A DNA stretch of 62,328 nt from an uncultured Prevotellaceae bacterium. Its GTDB lineage: Bacteria > Bacteroidota > Bacteroidia > Bacteroidales > Bacteroidaceae. The position numbers and the translations under genes were made by a program. Shown here in pieces: positions 24,706 to 33,602 of the stretch (positions are counted from its first letter, which is position 1; the number at the start of each line of letters is the position of its first letter). The notes beneath the pieces were generated by a model that saw only the letters and a list, made by a program, of their open reading frames with translations, did no database searches and had not been told where the DNA came from. The stretch covers positions 1 to 62,328 of the forward strand of contig CAMJQA010000013.1 of assembly GCA_946407895.1 (NCBI GenBank), read 5' to 3'.

Positions 24706-25471
24706 AATGCCAAGTCACCCCGAGACAGCCATTATCCTGGGTACCGGACTGGGACATCTGGCAGAGAGAATCGTAACTGAATTGGCTATCCCCTACAGCA
24801 CAATACCCAACTTCCCCGTATCTACGGTGGAGGGACATAGCGGACAACTCATATTCGGCAAGCTGGGAGGCAAGGAAATCATGGCCATGCAGGGCCGCTT
24901 CCACTTTTACGAAGGCTACAGCATGAAGGAGGTGACCTTCCCCATCCGCGTCATGTACGAGCTGGGCATCAAGACGCTCTTCGTCAGCAATGCCGCAGGA
25001 GGAACCAACCCAAGCTTCCGCATCGGCGACATCATGATTATCACCGACCACATCAACTATATGCCCGAGAATCCTCTGCATGGGCCCAACATTCCCCCCG
25101 GTCCCCGTTTTCCGGACATGAGCGAAGCCTATGACCCCGAACTGATTCAGCTGGCCAAGACCATTGCGGCCGAACTTGACATTAAACTGAAGCGAGGTGT
25201 TTACCTGGCAACTCAGGGGCCTACCTACGAGACGCCAAGCGAATACCGCATGTTCGCACACTGGGGAGCCGATGCAGTTGGCATGAGCACCGTGCCCGAA
25301 GTTATTGTTGCCCGCCATTGCGGTATTCGTTGCTTCGGACTGAGCATCATCACAGACCTGGGCGTAAACGGTAAGATCGTAAAGGTCACCCACGAGGACG
25401 TCCAGAAGGCGGCTAATGAGGCTCAGCCACGCATGGCCAACATCATGGAGGAAATGATTAGGAGAAGCTGA
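24662..25471 (+). CDS. punA: Purine-nucleoside phosphorylase
   Basis: 269 residues of the trimeric PNP/MTAP family: the phosphate-binding ILGTGLGHLAE near residue 25, then VEGHSGQL, QGRFHFYEGYS, SNAAGGTNPSF, GVYLATQGPTYETP and VGMSTVPEVIVARHCG. These match type I PNP, which splits inosine and guanosine with phosphate to base plus ribose-1-phosphate. Cytoplasmic purine salvage is the expected role. The ATG lies within lpxK, overlapping by 44 bases; a leader CTGAACTATG precedes it. thiL follows after 78 bases. Confidence 0.94.
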   Translation: MYTKIQETAAWLKDRMPSHPETAIILGTGLGHLAERIVTELAIPYSTIPNFPVSTVEGHSGQLIFGKLGGKEIMAMQGRFHFYEGYSMKEVTFPIRVMYELGIKTLFVSNAAGGTNPSFRIGDIMIITDHINYMPENPLHGPNIPPGPRFPDMSEAYDPELIQLAKTIAAELDIKLKRGVYLATQGPTYETPSEYRMFAHWGADAVGMSTVPEVIVARHCGIRCFGLSIITDLGVNGKIVKVTHEDVQKAANEAQPRMANIMEEMIRRS

Positions 25472-25549
25472 GAAGGGAGTTCATCATCATAATTGCGAAC
25501 AGGAAGAGTATATCGTAAATCATTAAGAAATCGCAAATCAGATAATAAA

Positions 25550-26620
25550 ATGGCGAACATATCAGAACTGGGAGAATTCGGATTGATAAAGCATCTGACC
25601 GAAGATATTGAGCCCCAGAACGCCAGTACGCTGAAGGGCGTAGGTGATGATTGTGCCGTACTGGCCCCGGAGGCGGGCATGCGCACCCTTGTCACCACCG
25701 ACCTTCTGATGGAGGGCGTACACTTTAACCTCACCTATGTACCGATGCGGTATTTAGGCTACAAGGCTATCATGGTTAACCTGAGCGATGTCTATGCAAT
25801 GAATGCCATGCCACGCCAAGTGACCGTCAGCCTTGCACTGAGCAAGCGTTTCAGCATCGAGGATATGGACGAGCTGTATGCAGGTATGCGACAGGCATGC
25901 CAGGAGCACCATGTAGATATAGTTGGCGGCGACACGACCAGCAGCCTGACAGGACTGGCCATCAGCATTACGGCTATCGGCGAAGCGCCGGACGAGAATA
26001 TCGTCTATAGGAACGGAGCCAGGGAAACCGACCTCATCTGTGTCAGCGGCAACCTTGGGGCAGCCTACATGGGCCTGCAATTGCTCGAGAGGGAGAGAAT
26101 CGTCTTCGAGCACCAGGTGGAAGAGGCCAGGCGGACAGGTAACCGCCAGGAGCTGGCACAGCTGGAACAGGCTCAACCTGACTGGGCCGGGCACGAATAT
26201 ATCCTGGAAAAGCAACTCAAGCCCGAGGCACGCCGCGATGTCATTCTGGCTTTGGCCGAGGCCGGATTACGCCCTACCAGCATGATGGACATCAGCGACG
26301 GGCTGAGCAGCGAACTCTTGCACATCTGCACACAAAGTCATGTAGGATGCTGTATCTACGAAGAGCGCATCCCCCTGGACTACCAGACCGCCACAATGGC
26401 CGAGGAACTCAATATGAATGTTACCACCTGCGCCCTAAACGGCGGCGAGGACTACGAACTGCTGTTCACTGTTCCCCTGGCCGACCACGACCGCGTTTCG
26501 CAGCTCCAGGATGTTCATATCATTGGGCACATCACCAAGGAATCGCTCGGGTGCAATCTTATCACTCGCGACGGCCAGGAGTTCGAGCTGAAGGCACAGG
26601 GCTGGAATCCGCTGAAGTAA
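25550..26620 (+). CDS. thiL: Thiamine-monophosphate kinase ThiL
   Basis: 356 residues from MANISELGEFGLIKHLTEDI; an earlier in-frame start at 25493 is not supported by homology. Motifs of the AIR-synthase-like fold: LKGVGDDCAVL (Mg-ATP), TTDLLMEGVHFNL, MVNLSDVYAMNAMP, DIVGGDTTSS, MMDISDGLSSEL and LNGGEDYELLFTV. It phosphorylates thiamine monophosphate to the active diphosphate. No thi-box riboswitch is seen upstream, so regulation is probably with the operon. Its stop codon lies within the first 15-bp unit of a tandem repeat that leads to the next gene. Confidence 0.95.
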   Translation: MANISELGEFGLIKHLTEDIEPQNASTLKGVGDDCAVLAPEAGMRTLVTTDLLMEGVHFNLTYVPMRYLGYKAIMVNLSDVYAMNAMPRQVTVSLALSKRFSIEDMDELYAGMRQACQEHHVDIVGGDTTSSLTGLAISITAIGEAPDENIVYRNGARETDLICVSGNLGAAYMGLQLLERERIVFEHQVEEARRTGNRQELAQLEQAQPDWAGHEYILEKQLKPEARRDVILALAEAGLRPTSMMDISDGLSSELLHICTQSHVGCCIYEERIPLDYQTATMAEELNMNVTTCALNGGEDYELLFTVPLADHDRVSQLQDVHIIGHITKESLGCNLITRDGQEFELKAQGWNPLK

Positions 26621-26678
26621 GGAATAATAATCTAAGGAATAACAATCCAAGTAATAATCATCTAAGAAATAATCATTA
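26619..26678 (+). repeat. Four tandem 15-bp leader units bridging thiL stop and next start
   Basis: Units begin at 26619, 26634, 26649 and 26664 (AAGGAATAATAATCT, AAGGAATAACAATCC, AAGTAATAATCATCT, AAGAAATAATCATTA). The first contains the last bases of the thiL stop codon and the last supplies the A of the next ATG. It makes an unstructured A/T-rich leader. Confidence 0.85.
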
Positions 26679-28036
26679 TGGCAAATACGAGACTATTCCT
26701 CCTGGGCATAATATTGCTTTGTACAAGCAGAGTTCTTGCAGCCAGCGATTCCACCGCCATCGGATTGAGGCCAGACGGCAGGGAGTTCATGGCAGAGAAG
26801 CATTTCTTCGGCAAACGTATCGAGCATTTCCAGGCTGTACCCGGCCGCCCGCAACTTTGCATCAGCTTCATAGAGAAGATTCCGCCCCTGAATCAAGAAC
26901 TTGGCCTATATGACCTGTTGAAGCACCGCCTGCTGTGGACTGCTGAAATAGACTTCCAGAAGGACAATTATATAATGACCTCACAGGGTATACTGGTGGA
27001 ATGGGATGACAAGACCAGGCTGCTCAGCGACGATGGAGACATACAATGGGAGACGAGATTCTTCCCCGTTTACATCGACGAGGAAAGTAGCACGGTGCTG
27101 GGCTTCCGGAATTGGAAATCAAAAGAGATGGTGGGGGTCAGCCTCAGGGATGGGGCTGTCCGGTGGCAGGGCGAGATGAGGCACCGCTATGGATGCAGCA
27201 TGTTCAGGAAAATGGACGACGGACGTCTCATCATTGCAGCAGAAGACCTGTGCCTGCTGGATCCCCTGACCGGCAGGATGAAGGCTATACAGGCCAATAT
27301 GGGTGCTAAATCGGGCCGCATCAATTCAGCAGCCTTCCTGGCCGGCTATCTTGGCGGTTTGGTGGGAGGAGCTCTCTTTGGGGCCCTCAGCGGATTTCAC
27401 TATATAACCGTGCCTGTTCCGGGTAATATGCCGGGAGCCATTCATTCCCTCCACTCCAACTTATGCATCGATGAAGACCGCATCTACTTTGCCGACCGCG
27501 ACCAGCTATGGTGCCTCGATAACGATTTCAACACCTTATGGCAAAGAGGGCTGAAGAAACGCTCCTCAATGTCTGTGCTCAAGGTCAAAGACGACACGCT
27601 GTACTATACGAATATGGGAATCGGGCTGGACAGCCAGAATCACGAGGTCAGAGATACTAAGGCATACAATATGGCTTACGACAAGAAAGACGGCTCACCC
27701 CTCATCGGCAATGAGCGGCAGGATGATGACGACGAAACGGGCACGCTCAGCTTCTGCTTCCTGAAAGCGAAGGATGAAGATTCATTCACGCCGCTCTGGC
27801 TCACCTATGAACAGATGGAGTCGCAGGACGGCAAGCGCCTTTACAGTATAGACAAGCGCCTAACTTCCCAACTATATAGTATTCACCTGGGCAGCGACTA
27901 CTGGATTGTGGATGAGTCGGGCAACATCTGCCTCCATCTGAACCAGCCCATCTTGCAAACTCAGCTCATCGGAAACACTTTCATCTGCCTGAACATGACG
28001 AACACCATCTTCCAGTTCGACATCAGCGACCTGTAA
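26678..28036 (+). CDS. Secreted propeller-like (PQQ-like) protein, unknown function
   Basis: 452 residues; signal peptide RLFLLGIILLCTSRVLAAS. I do not recognise a named family. The body has repeats of the type 'LLxxDGDIQWETRFF', 'VSLRDGAVRWQGEM', 'LCLLDPLTGRMKA', 'LWCLDNDFNTLWQRGL' and 'LYSIDKRLTSQLYSI', spaced about 40-60 residues apart like PQQ/BamB-type beta-propeller blades. Residues 217-240 (AAFLAGYLGGLVGGALFGAL) are a Gly-rich hydrophobic stretch, unexpected inside a propeller, and could insert in or lie on a membrane. It follows thiL through the 15-bp repeat leader, so it is probably co-transcribed with the lpxK-punA-thiL run. Confidence 0.75.
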   Translation: MANTRLFLLGIILLCTSRVLAASDSTAIGLRPDGREFMAEKHFFGKRIEHFQAVPGRPQLCISFIEKIPPLNQELGLYDLLKHRLLWTAEIDFQKDNYIMTSQGILVEWDDKTRLLSDDGDIQWETRFFPVYIDEESSTVLGFRNWKSKEMVGVSLRDGAVRWQGEMRHRYGCSMFRKMDDGRLIIAAEDLCLLDPLTGRMKAIQANMGAKSGRINSAAFLAGYLGGLVGGALFGALSGFHYITVPVPGNMPGAIHSLHSNLCIDEDRIYFADRDQLWCLDNDFNTLWQRGLKKRSSMSVLKVKDDTLYYTNMGIGLDSQNHEVRDTKAYNMAYDKKDGSPLIGNERQDDDDETGTLSFCFLKAKDEDSFTPLWLTYEQMESQDGKRLYSIDKRLTSQLYSIHLGSDYWIVDESGNICLHLNQPILQTQLIGNTFICLNMTNTIFQFDISDL

Positions 28037-28070
28037 GGGAAAGCCTCCCCTTCGTATCTTTGGGATAAGC

Positions 28071-28105
28071 GCCCCCCTACCCTCCAGTTGAAATAGGGAG
28101 AGGGC
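28071..28105. terminator. Imperfect C/G hairpin between convergent genes
   Basis: GCCCCCCTACCCT and AGGGAGAGGGC can pair imperfectly around an 11-base loop. It sits between the convergent ends of the propeller-like gene and typA, the usual place for a shared terminator, and belongs to the CCTCCC/GGGAGG hairpin group. Confidence 0.4.
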
Positions 28106-28187
28106 AAGGGCCTTACGTTCGTAGTGAGCACTCCTTTCCGGAACTGCCGCTACTGATGCACAATGCCCTTAAACGGCCTCACCGGTG

Positions 28188-29999
28188 TCAGGCTTCTGCC
28201 GACCGCCCTGCACGCTTGCGCTCCAGATGGTCGAGTATGATCTTGCGCATACGCATGCTCTTGGGGGTGACCTCTACGTATTCATCCTCCTTGATGTACT
28301 CCAGGGCCTCCTCCAGCGAGAATATCGTGGCGGGGATGATGCGTGCCTTCTCGTCCGAGCCGCTGGCTCTCATGTTCGTCAGCTGCTTGGCTTTGGTGAC
28401 GTTCACCACCAGGTCATTCTCGTGAACGTGTTCGCCCACTACCTGGCCGGCATATACCTGCTCCTGAGGTTCGATGAAGAAGCGTCCGCGGTCTTGCAGG
28501 TTATTGATGCTGTAGGCAAAGGCCGTGCCCGTCTCCAGGCTTATCATACTGCCGTTCACGCGACGGCTCAGGTCGCCCTTGTATGGCTGGTATTCCTTGA
28601 AGCGGTGGGCCATGATGGCCTCGCCCTGGCTGGCTGTCAGTATGTTGGTGCGCAGCCCGATGATGCCTCGGCTGGGGATGAGGAACTCTATGTTCACGCG
28701 GTCGCCCTGCGACTCCATGCTTGTCATCTCGCCTTTTCGGCGCGTAACCATGTCAATCATCTTCGAGCTGAACTCCTCGGGCACGTTAATCGTCATCTCC
28801 TCAATGGGCTCGCACTTCTGGCCGCCTATTTCCTTATAGATAACCTGTGGCTGCCCCACCTGCAGTTCGTATCCCTCGCGGCGCATCGTCTCAATCAGCA
28901 CGGAGAGGTGCAGCACGCCGCGCCCGCTCACGATCCAGTGGTCGGTGCTCCCCTCGGCCAGCTCCACGCGCAGGGCCAGGTTTTTCTCCAGCTCCTTCTG
29001 CAGGCGTTCGTGGATGTGGCGGCTGGTGCAGAACTTGCCCTCCTTGCCGAAGAAGGGGCTGTCGTTGATGGTGAAGAGCATGCTCATCGTGGGCTCGTCG
29101 ATGCTGATGGCAGGCAGGGGTTCGGGCTGCTCGTAGTCGCAGATGGTGTCGCCTATCTCAAAGTGTTCCAGGCCGATGATGGCGCAGATGTCGCCGCTGC
29201 CCACCTCCTTCGTCTTCTGGTGACCCATTCCGCTGAAGGTGTGCAGCTCCTTGATCTTCGTCTTCTCCAGCGTGCCGTCGCGGTGAGCGATGGTGATGTT
29301 CATGCCCTCGCGCAGGGTGCCTCTGTGTACGCGTCCCACAGCGATGCGGCCCGTGTAGTTGCTGTAATCCAGGCTTGTGATGAGCATCTGTGGCGTGCCC
29401 TCCAGAATCTGGGGCGAGGGGATATACTTCAGTATGGCGTCCAGCAGGTAGGTAATATCGCCTGTGGGCTGGCTCCAGTCCTCGCCCATCCATCCGTTCT
29501 TGGCCGAGCCGTAGATTACGGGGAAGTCCAGCTGATCCTCGGTGGCATCCAGGTCGCACATCAGGTCGAATACCATCTCATATACCTCCTCGGGGCGGCA
29601 GTTTGGCTTGTCCACCTTGTTGATGACAACCACGGGCTTCAGCCCTATCTGCAGAGCCTTCTGCAAGACGAAACGCGTCTGCGGCATGGGGCCCTCGAAG
29701 GCATCGACCAGCAGCAGGCATCCGTCGGCCATGTTCAGCACGCGCTCCACCTCGCCGCCGAAGTCGCTGTGGCCCGGCGTGTCGATGATGTTAATCTTCG
29801 TGTCCTTGTAGTTGATCGACACGTTTTTCGACAGGATGGTGATGCCGCGTTCGCGCTCCAGCTCGTTGTTGTCCAGCATCAGTTCCCCCGTCTGCTGGTT
29901 CTCCCGGAACAGGTTCCCGGCCAGCAGCATTTTGTCCACAAGCGTCGTCTTCCCATGGTCCACATGGGCAATAATGGCAATATTCCTTATATTCTGCAT
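28188..29999 (-). CDS. typA: Ribosome-associated GTPase TypA/BipA
   Basis: 603 residues of the translational GTPase family: G1 [15 protein letters not shown] (about 11-25), G2 ERERGITI, G3 [15 protein letters not shown]4 VINKVDKP, G5 YGSAKNGW. Domain II, EF-G-like domains III/V and the BipA-specific C-terminal domain ([35 protein letters not shown]) follow. It binds the 70S ribosome and helps 50S assembly and stress or cold adaptation. A TAATTTTG box on the minus strand (30028-30035) gives a leader of about 20 bases. It is a single-gene unit between the convergent propeller-like gene and the repeat region. Confidence 0.96.
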   Translation of the reverse strand: MQNIRNIAIIAHVDHGKTTLVDKMLLAGNLFRENQQTGELMLDNNELERERGITILSKNVSINYKDTKINIIDTPGHSDFGGEVERVLNMADGCLLLVDAFEGPMPQTRFVLQKALQIGLKPVVVINKVDKPNCRPEEVYEMVFDLMCDLDATEDQLDFPVIYGSAKNGWMGEDWSQPTGDITYLLDAILKYIPSPQILEGTPQMLITSLDYSNYTGRIAVGRVHRGTLREGMNITIAHRDGTLEKTKIKELHTFSGMGHQKTKEVGSGDICAIIGLEHFEIGDTICDYEQPEPLPAISIDEPTMSMLFTINDSPFFGKEGKFCTSRHIHERLQKELEKNLALRVELAEGSTDHWIVSGRGVLHLSVLIETMRREGYELQVGQPQVIYKEIGGQKCEPIEEMTINVPEEFSSKMIDMVTRRKGEMTSMESQGDRVNIEFLIPSRGIIGLRTNILTASQGEAIMAHRFKEYQPYKGDLSRRVNGSMISLETGTAFAYSINNLQDRGRFFIEPQEQVYAGQVVGEHVHENDLVVNVTKAKQLTNMRASGSDEKARIIPATIFSLEEALEYIKEDEYVEVTPKSMRMRKIILDHLERKRAGRSAEA

Positions 30000-30027
30000 T
30001 TTTTCTCCTTATTCTGAATTTCGGGCG

Positions 30028-30035
30028 CAAAATTA
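30028..30035 (-). promoter_or_regulatory. -7 promoter box of typA
   Basis: On the minus strand this reads TAATTTTG, an exact TAnnTTTG, followed by GCGCCCG and the ATG 28 bases on. No clear upstream TTTG is seen at 19-21 bases. Confidence 0.6.
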
Positions 30036-30243
30036 CAAAAAATAGTTCACTCGGCCAGCAATAGGCCCTCAGAGTTTTGCCTTATTTGTAATAATTCTGC
30101 ATTTCAGCCAGCATAAAGCAAAGTTCAAGTAGCCCAGGGCGGGGCGGAATGCCTGCTAAGGGGTGTGAAAGGTTTTGGCCCGAGGGGGGAGCAAATGTTG
30201 CCCGCCGCCTGCAAAAATGTCTTTCCGGGCGGGTTCTTTTTAT

Positions 30244-30323
30244 GTTTCACGACGTGAAACGTATATTTCGCGACGTGAGACGTACGTTTCACGACGAGAG
30301 ACGTATATTTCACGTCGTGAAAC
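30244..30323. repeat. Four 21-bp tandem palindromes, expanded parS-like
   Basis: Units of 17 bp start every 21 bp at 30244, 30265, 30286 and 30307: GTTTCACGACGTGAAAC, ATTTCGCGACGTGAGAC, GTTTCACGACGAGAGAC, ATTTCACGTCGTGAAAC, joined by GTAT/GTAC. Each half equals a parS half-site (GTTTCAC/GTGAAAC), but the centre has three extra bases. The array lies in the 427-base gap (30000-30426) between typA and the epimerase gene; otherwise I see no gene in that gap. Confidence 0.88.
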
Positions 30324-30426
30324 ATAAAATACATCCGGGGGCAGGAACATTTTCTGCGGGGAGGAGAAACTTCTTCCCCAGTATTGCGGAAGAATTAAGC
30401 CGGGGGGGGTGGTGCGACGGCCTCTG

Positions 30427-31476
30427 TCAGAGCCATCCGTTCTCACGGTACCAGCGTACCGACTCGCGCACGCCCCGCTCGAGCGTCCACTCGGGGTCGT
30501 AGCCGAAGTCGCGGCGGGCAGGCTCGATGTCGCATTGCCAGTTGCGCTGGCTCAGGATGTGGTACTTGTCGCCGTTGAGGGCGTTCATCCGTCCGGTGAG
30601 ATGGCTGATGCGCTCGCTCAGCCAGCAGACGATGCGCAGGAACCACAGGGGGGCCTTGATGTGCAGCACCCAGGGATTGCCCAGCTCCTGCTGCAGCAGG
30701 TCGCTGAAGCGGCGGCTGTTATAGACCTGGCCGTCGGAGAGGAAATAGGCGCGCCCCAGGGCGGCTGGTGCGTCGAGGCAGCGATATACGGCCTGCACGA
30801 CGTCCATCATATAGACGAAGGTAATCTCCTGCGGCTTATAGCCGACGGCAAAGTCGGTATGGCGGGCTATGCTCTGCGCCATAAGGAAGTAGTCGCGCTC
30901 GCGAGGGCCATATACGCCTGTCGGGCGCAGGATGGTGAAGGGGAAGTCGCGCTGGGCCTGCAGGTACTGCTCGGCCTGCAGCTTGCTACGGCCGTAGGCG
31001 GTATTGGGGCGAGGCTCGTCGGTGAGCAGGATGGGGCTGTAGATCCAGGGGTTGTCGGGCGTGGCTTTCCTGACAGGCTCCTCCCTGACGGCACCGAAGA
31101 TGCTCAGGCTGCTCAGGAATACGAAGCGGCGGGGCACCATATCGGCCTGGCGCAGGGCATCGATGAGGTGGCGAGTGCCCTCGGTATTGGTGCGGAAGAA
31201 GTCCTCCTGGTGCAGGCATTTTGTGGCTCCGGCTGCATGTACGACATAGTCCCATCCGCGGCCTCCCATCCGGGCCTTGTAGCCCTGCAGCTGCTCCGCC
31301 AGGCGGGCGGGATTGGAGAGGTCGAGCTCGGCAAAGCGTATGCGCTCGTCCTGCAGGTATGCCCGGCTGCTGGTGCCGCGCATGCCCGCCCATACTTCAT
31401 AACCCAGGCGAATGCCCTCCGATACAATGAAACTGCCAATAAAACCGCTGGCTCCGGTAACCAAAATAGTGCTCAT
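30427..31476 (-). CDS. NAD(P)-dependent epimerase/dehydratase (extended SDR)
   Basis: 349 residues from MSTILVTGASGFIGSFIVSEG, with the Rossmann GxxGxxG at 7-13. Further extended-SDR features are VVHAAGATKCL, the catalytic Ser region FVFLSSLSIFG, YGRSKLQAE (catalytic Tyr-Lys), and ILRPTGVYGPRE. It probably oxidises, reduces or epimerises a nucleotide sugar or isoprenoid-like alcohol; the late 'WFLRIVCWLSERISHLTGR' segment resembles members of the 3-beta-HSD-like branch. A TACCTTTG box (31505-31512) places the transcript start about 22 bases before this ATG, so the alternative ATG at 31503 is rejected. It is divergent from the lipoprotein gene. Confidence 0.85.
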   Translation of the reverse strand: MSTILVTGASGFIGSFIVSEGIRLGYEVWAGMRGTSSRAYLQDERIRFAELDLSNPARLAEQLQGYKARMGGRGWDYVVHAAGATKCLHQEDFFRTNTEGTRHLIDALRQADMVPRRFVFLSSLSIFGAVREEPVRKATPDNPWIYSPILLTDEPRPNTAYGRSKLQAEQYLQAQRDFPFTILRPTGVYGPRERDYFLMAQSIARHTDFAVGYKPQEITFVYMMDVVQAVYRCLDAPAALGRAYFLSDGQVYNSRRFSDLLQQELGNPWVLHIKAPLWFLRIVCWLSERISHLTGRMNALNGDKYHILSQRNWQCDIEPARRDFGYDPEWTLERGVRESVRWYRENGWL

Positions 31477-31504
31477 AGACGTTCGTTTTGTGATATTCAG
31501 CATA

Positions 31505-31512
31505 CAAAGGTA
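31505..31512 (-). promoter_or_regulatory. -7 promoter box of the epimerase gene
   Basis: Minus strand TACCTTTG, an exact TAnnTTTG, with predicted transcript start near 31498. It decides the epimerase start at 31476. Confidence 0.65.
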
Positions 31513-31565
31513 TGTTTTTTCTGATAAAAAAGGACAATTCGCAGGGAACTATTTCACTTTTTCCG

Positions 31566-31573
31566 TAAATTTG
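31566..31573 (+). promoter_or_regulatory. -7 promoter box of the six-hairpin lipoprotein gene
   Basis: TAAATTTG followed by C, an exact TAnnTTTG. The predicted transcript start is near 31580, leaving 28 bases to the ATG at 31608 and excluding the GTG at 31578. Confidence 0.65.
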
Positions 31574-31607
31574 CAAAGTGAAAGTAAGAAAACGCGGTAT
31601 AACCATA

Positions 31608-33554
31608 ATGAGAAAAGAACTGATCATACTGAGTGTATGCTGTGTCCTGCTGTCGGGCTGCAGGCCAGGGAGCGCATTCCGCTGGGTACAGCAGGACGGG
31701 GCACTCTGCCTGTTGAAGGGCGACAGCCTTCTGGGGCGCCTGGACGTTTCGGAGACGGAGGGCATCCGCCATACAGCACGGGCTGAGAGAGTCGATGCCG
31801 AAACCTACTGCATCACATGCGAGTTCAAGGCAGAAAAAGATGTTGACGACGCCCGCCTGCAGGTAGGCTTCACGCATCCCTCGCCCAGCAACTACTGGAT
31901 GATTCCGGCCGTTTCCTACAACGGCAACCACTGGGGCAAGGGGCAGGAGCCAAAAGGGGCCGACGAGAACGGGCAATGGCGCACGCTTTCCTATCGGCGA
32001 ACGCCCATCCCGGGAGCTATGTACTCGGAGGGCAGCTCGTATGCCTTTGCCACCTGGAGCGAGGTGCCCCTGGAGGCCGACAAGGATTTCTCCATATCCC
32101 TGCAACCGGACAAGGAGCAGACGAGCCACCGCTACCTCTGGCCCGAGGAGGAGATGCCCGTAACCTACAGCGGCCGCGACCGCTTCGACAAAGGCTACCG
32201 GAAGACTTGCCCGCTTGGGAAGGGCGAGAAGGTGGAGATGAAGGTGTACCTGCACATCGCCCCCATGCAGAAAGAGCATGCCGCAATGCGCTCTTTCCTC
32301 GAGAAGGCCTGGGAGATGGCCGGAAAGCCAGAGGTGGAGGTACTGCCGCCCCAACGCCTATGGGAGCTGGGCACCCAGTATGCGCGCGAATCCCTCTGGG
32401 CCGAGGAGGGCGACTACCGGGGCTTCAGTATAGGACTGACCCTGGCCCCCGACGGCAACTGGCAGCAGCGCCCGGGCGGCAAGTACGAGATAGGATGGTG
32501 CGGGCAGAACGCTTCGCTGGCCATCACGCTGCTCCAGGACTACCTGAAGAACGGCCGCCAGGAGTCGCTGGAAAAAGGCATGGCCACGCTCGACACCTGG
32601 AGCCGCTGCGCCCTGCCCAACGGACTCTTTGTGTGCCACTACGACAATATCCTGTACGGCAACCAGGGCCCCATCGATGCCTGCAACCTGGGCACGGCAG
32701 CCGTAAACTACTTCGAGGCCTGCGACATGGCCCGCCAATGCGGCTTCGAGAGGCCCCAGTATGAGCAACTGGCCTATGCGATATGCGACTTCGTCATGAA
32801 GGACCAACAGCCGAACGGATGCTTTGCCAAGGGCTGGACGCCCGAAGGCGAGGCCCTCTATCGCGAGGGAACGGTGGGCTGCTTCATGGTGCCCGCCCTG
32901 ATAGAGGCGTATAGGAGAAGCCGGAACGAGGCCTACCTGGCATCGGCCCGCCGCGCCTACGATTTCTACATACGCGAACTGCACGAGAACGGGTTCACCA
33001 CAGCCGGAGCGCTGGACACCTGGTGCATAGACAAGGAATCAAGCATCTCCCTGCTGCGCTCGGCCCTGCGACTCTACCGCCTCACCCAGGAGAAGAGCTT
33101 CGTGGAAGACGCGGTAGCCATCTCCTACTATCTGTCCACCTGGCTCTGGCACTACGACGAAGCCTATCCCCCGGGCGACAACTTTGCCGACTATGGCTTC
33201 CATACGTTTGGGGCCACCTCCGTCTCCGTGCAGCACAACCACCTGGACCCCTATGCCCTCTATTGGGTGCCCGAATGGATAGAACTATCGGACATAACAG
33301 GCGACAGCCAATGGCGCCAGAAGGCGCGGGCCATCTGGCGCAACGGCAACCAACTGGTCTCGGACGGCACGCTGGAGATAAACGGACACTTGCGCCCGGC
33401 CGGCTCGCAGAACGAGGCCTACTTCGAATGCCAATGGGGATTTACTGGCAATACCGACATTCACCGCATCAACGACTGGCTGGTGGCCTGGCCCGGGGCA
33501 TTCCGGCTGGAGACCCTGCGCCGCCTGTGGGACAGGTGGGAAGAGGTGGAGTAG
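31608..33554 (+). CDS. Lipoprotein with six-hairpin glycosidase-like fold
   Basis: 648 residues from MRKELIILSVCCVLLSGCRP, a lipoprotein signal with lipidated Cys after LLSG. The first 190 residues are a beta-rich domain. From about 230 on, repeated helix pairs follow an (alpha/alpha)6 pattern: GGKYEIGWCGQNASLAITLL, LPNGLFVCHYDNIL, GTVGCFMVPALIEAYRR, LDTWCIDKESSISLLRSALR, ATSVSVQHNHLDPYALYW. The W, D, E and H positions resemble unsaturated-glucuronyl or beta-arabinofuranosidase-type enzymes, but I cannot place it in a CAZy family. Lipidation suggests anchoring at the outer membrane. It is divergent from the epimerase and 48 bases before the phosphoesterase. Confidence 0.8.
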   Translation: MRKELIILSVCCVLLSGCRPGSAFRWVQQDGALCLLKGDSLLGRLDVSETEGIRHTARAERVDAETYCITCEFKAEKDVDDARLQVGFTHPSPSNYWMIPAVSYNGNHWGKGQEPKGADENGQWRTLSYRRTPIPGAMYSEGSSYAFATWSEVPLEADKDFSISLQPDKEQTSHRYLWPEEEMPVTYSGRDRFDKGYRKTCPLGKGEKVEMKVYLHIAPMQKEHAAMRSFLEKAWEMAGKPEVEVLPPQRLWELGTQYARESLWAEEGDYRGFSIGLTLAPDGNWQQRPGGKYEIGWCGQNASLAITLLQDYLKNGRQESLEKGMATLDTWSRCALPNGLFVCHYDNILYGNQGPIDACNLGTAAVNYFEACDMARQCGFERPQYEQLAYAICDFVMKDQQPNGCFAKGWTPEGEALYREGTVGCFMVPALIEAYRRSRNEAYLASARRAYDFYIRELHENGFTTAGALDTWCIDKESSISLLRSALRLYRLTQEKSFVEDAVAISYYLSTWLWHYDEAYPPGDNFADYGFHTFGATSVSVQHNHLDPYALYWVPEWIELSDITGDSQWRQKARAIWRNGNQLVSDGTLEINGHLRPAGSQNEAYFECQWGFTGNTDIHRINDWLVAWPGAFRLETLRRLWDRWEEVE

Positions 33555-33602
33555 TATTGAGTCTGCCACTCAGAGAGAGAGACCATAGTTTATAGTTAAG
33601 AG

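Noticed and set aside
28185..30017. 610-residue open frame on the plus strand antisense to typA
   Set aside because: It mirrors typA, has no domain motifs and appears because of the codon pattern of the opposite strand.
30244..30323. CRISPR array
   Set aside because: Units are back to back with 4-bp joints, no spacers and no cas genes. The same applies to the 22-bp arrays.
30149..30502. Frame through the 21-bp palindromes giving FHDVKR-type repeats
   Set aside because: The peptide repeats only reflect the DNA array; both strands give similar frames and no start signal fits.
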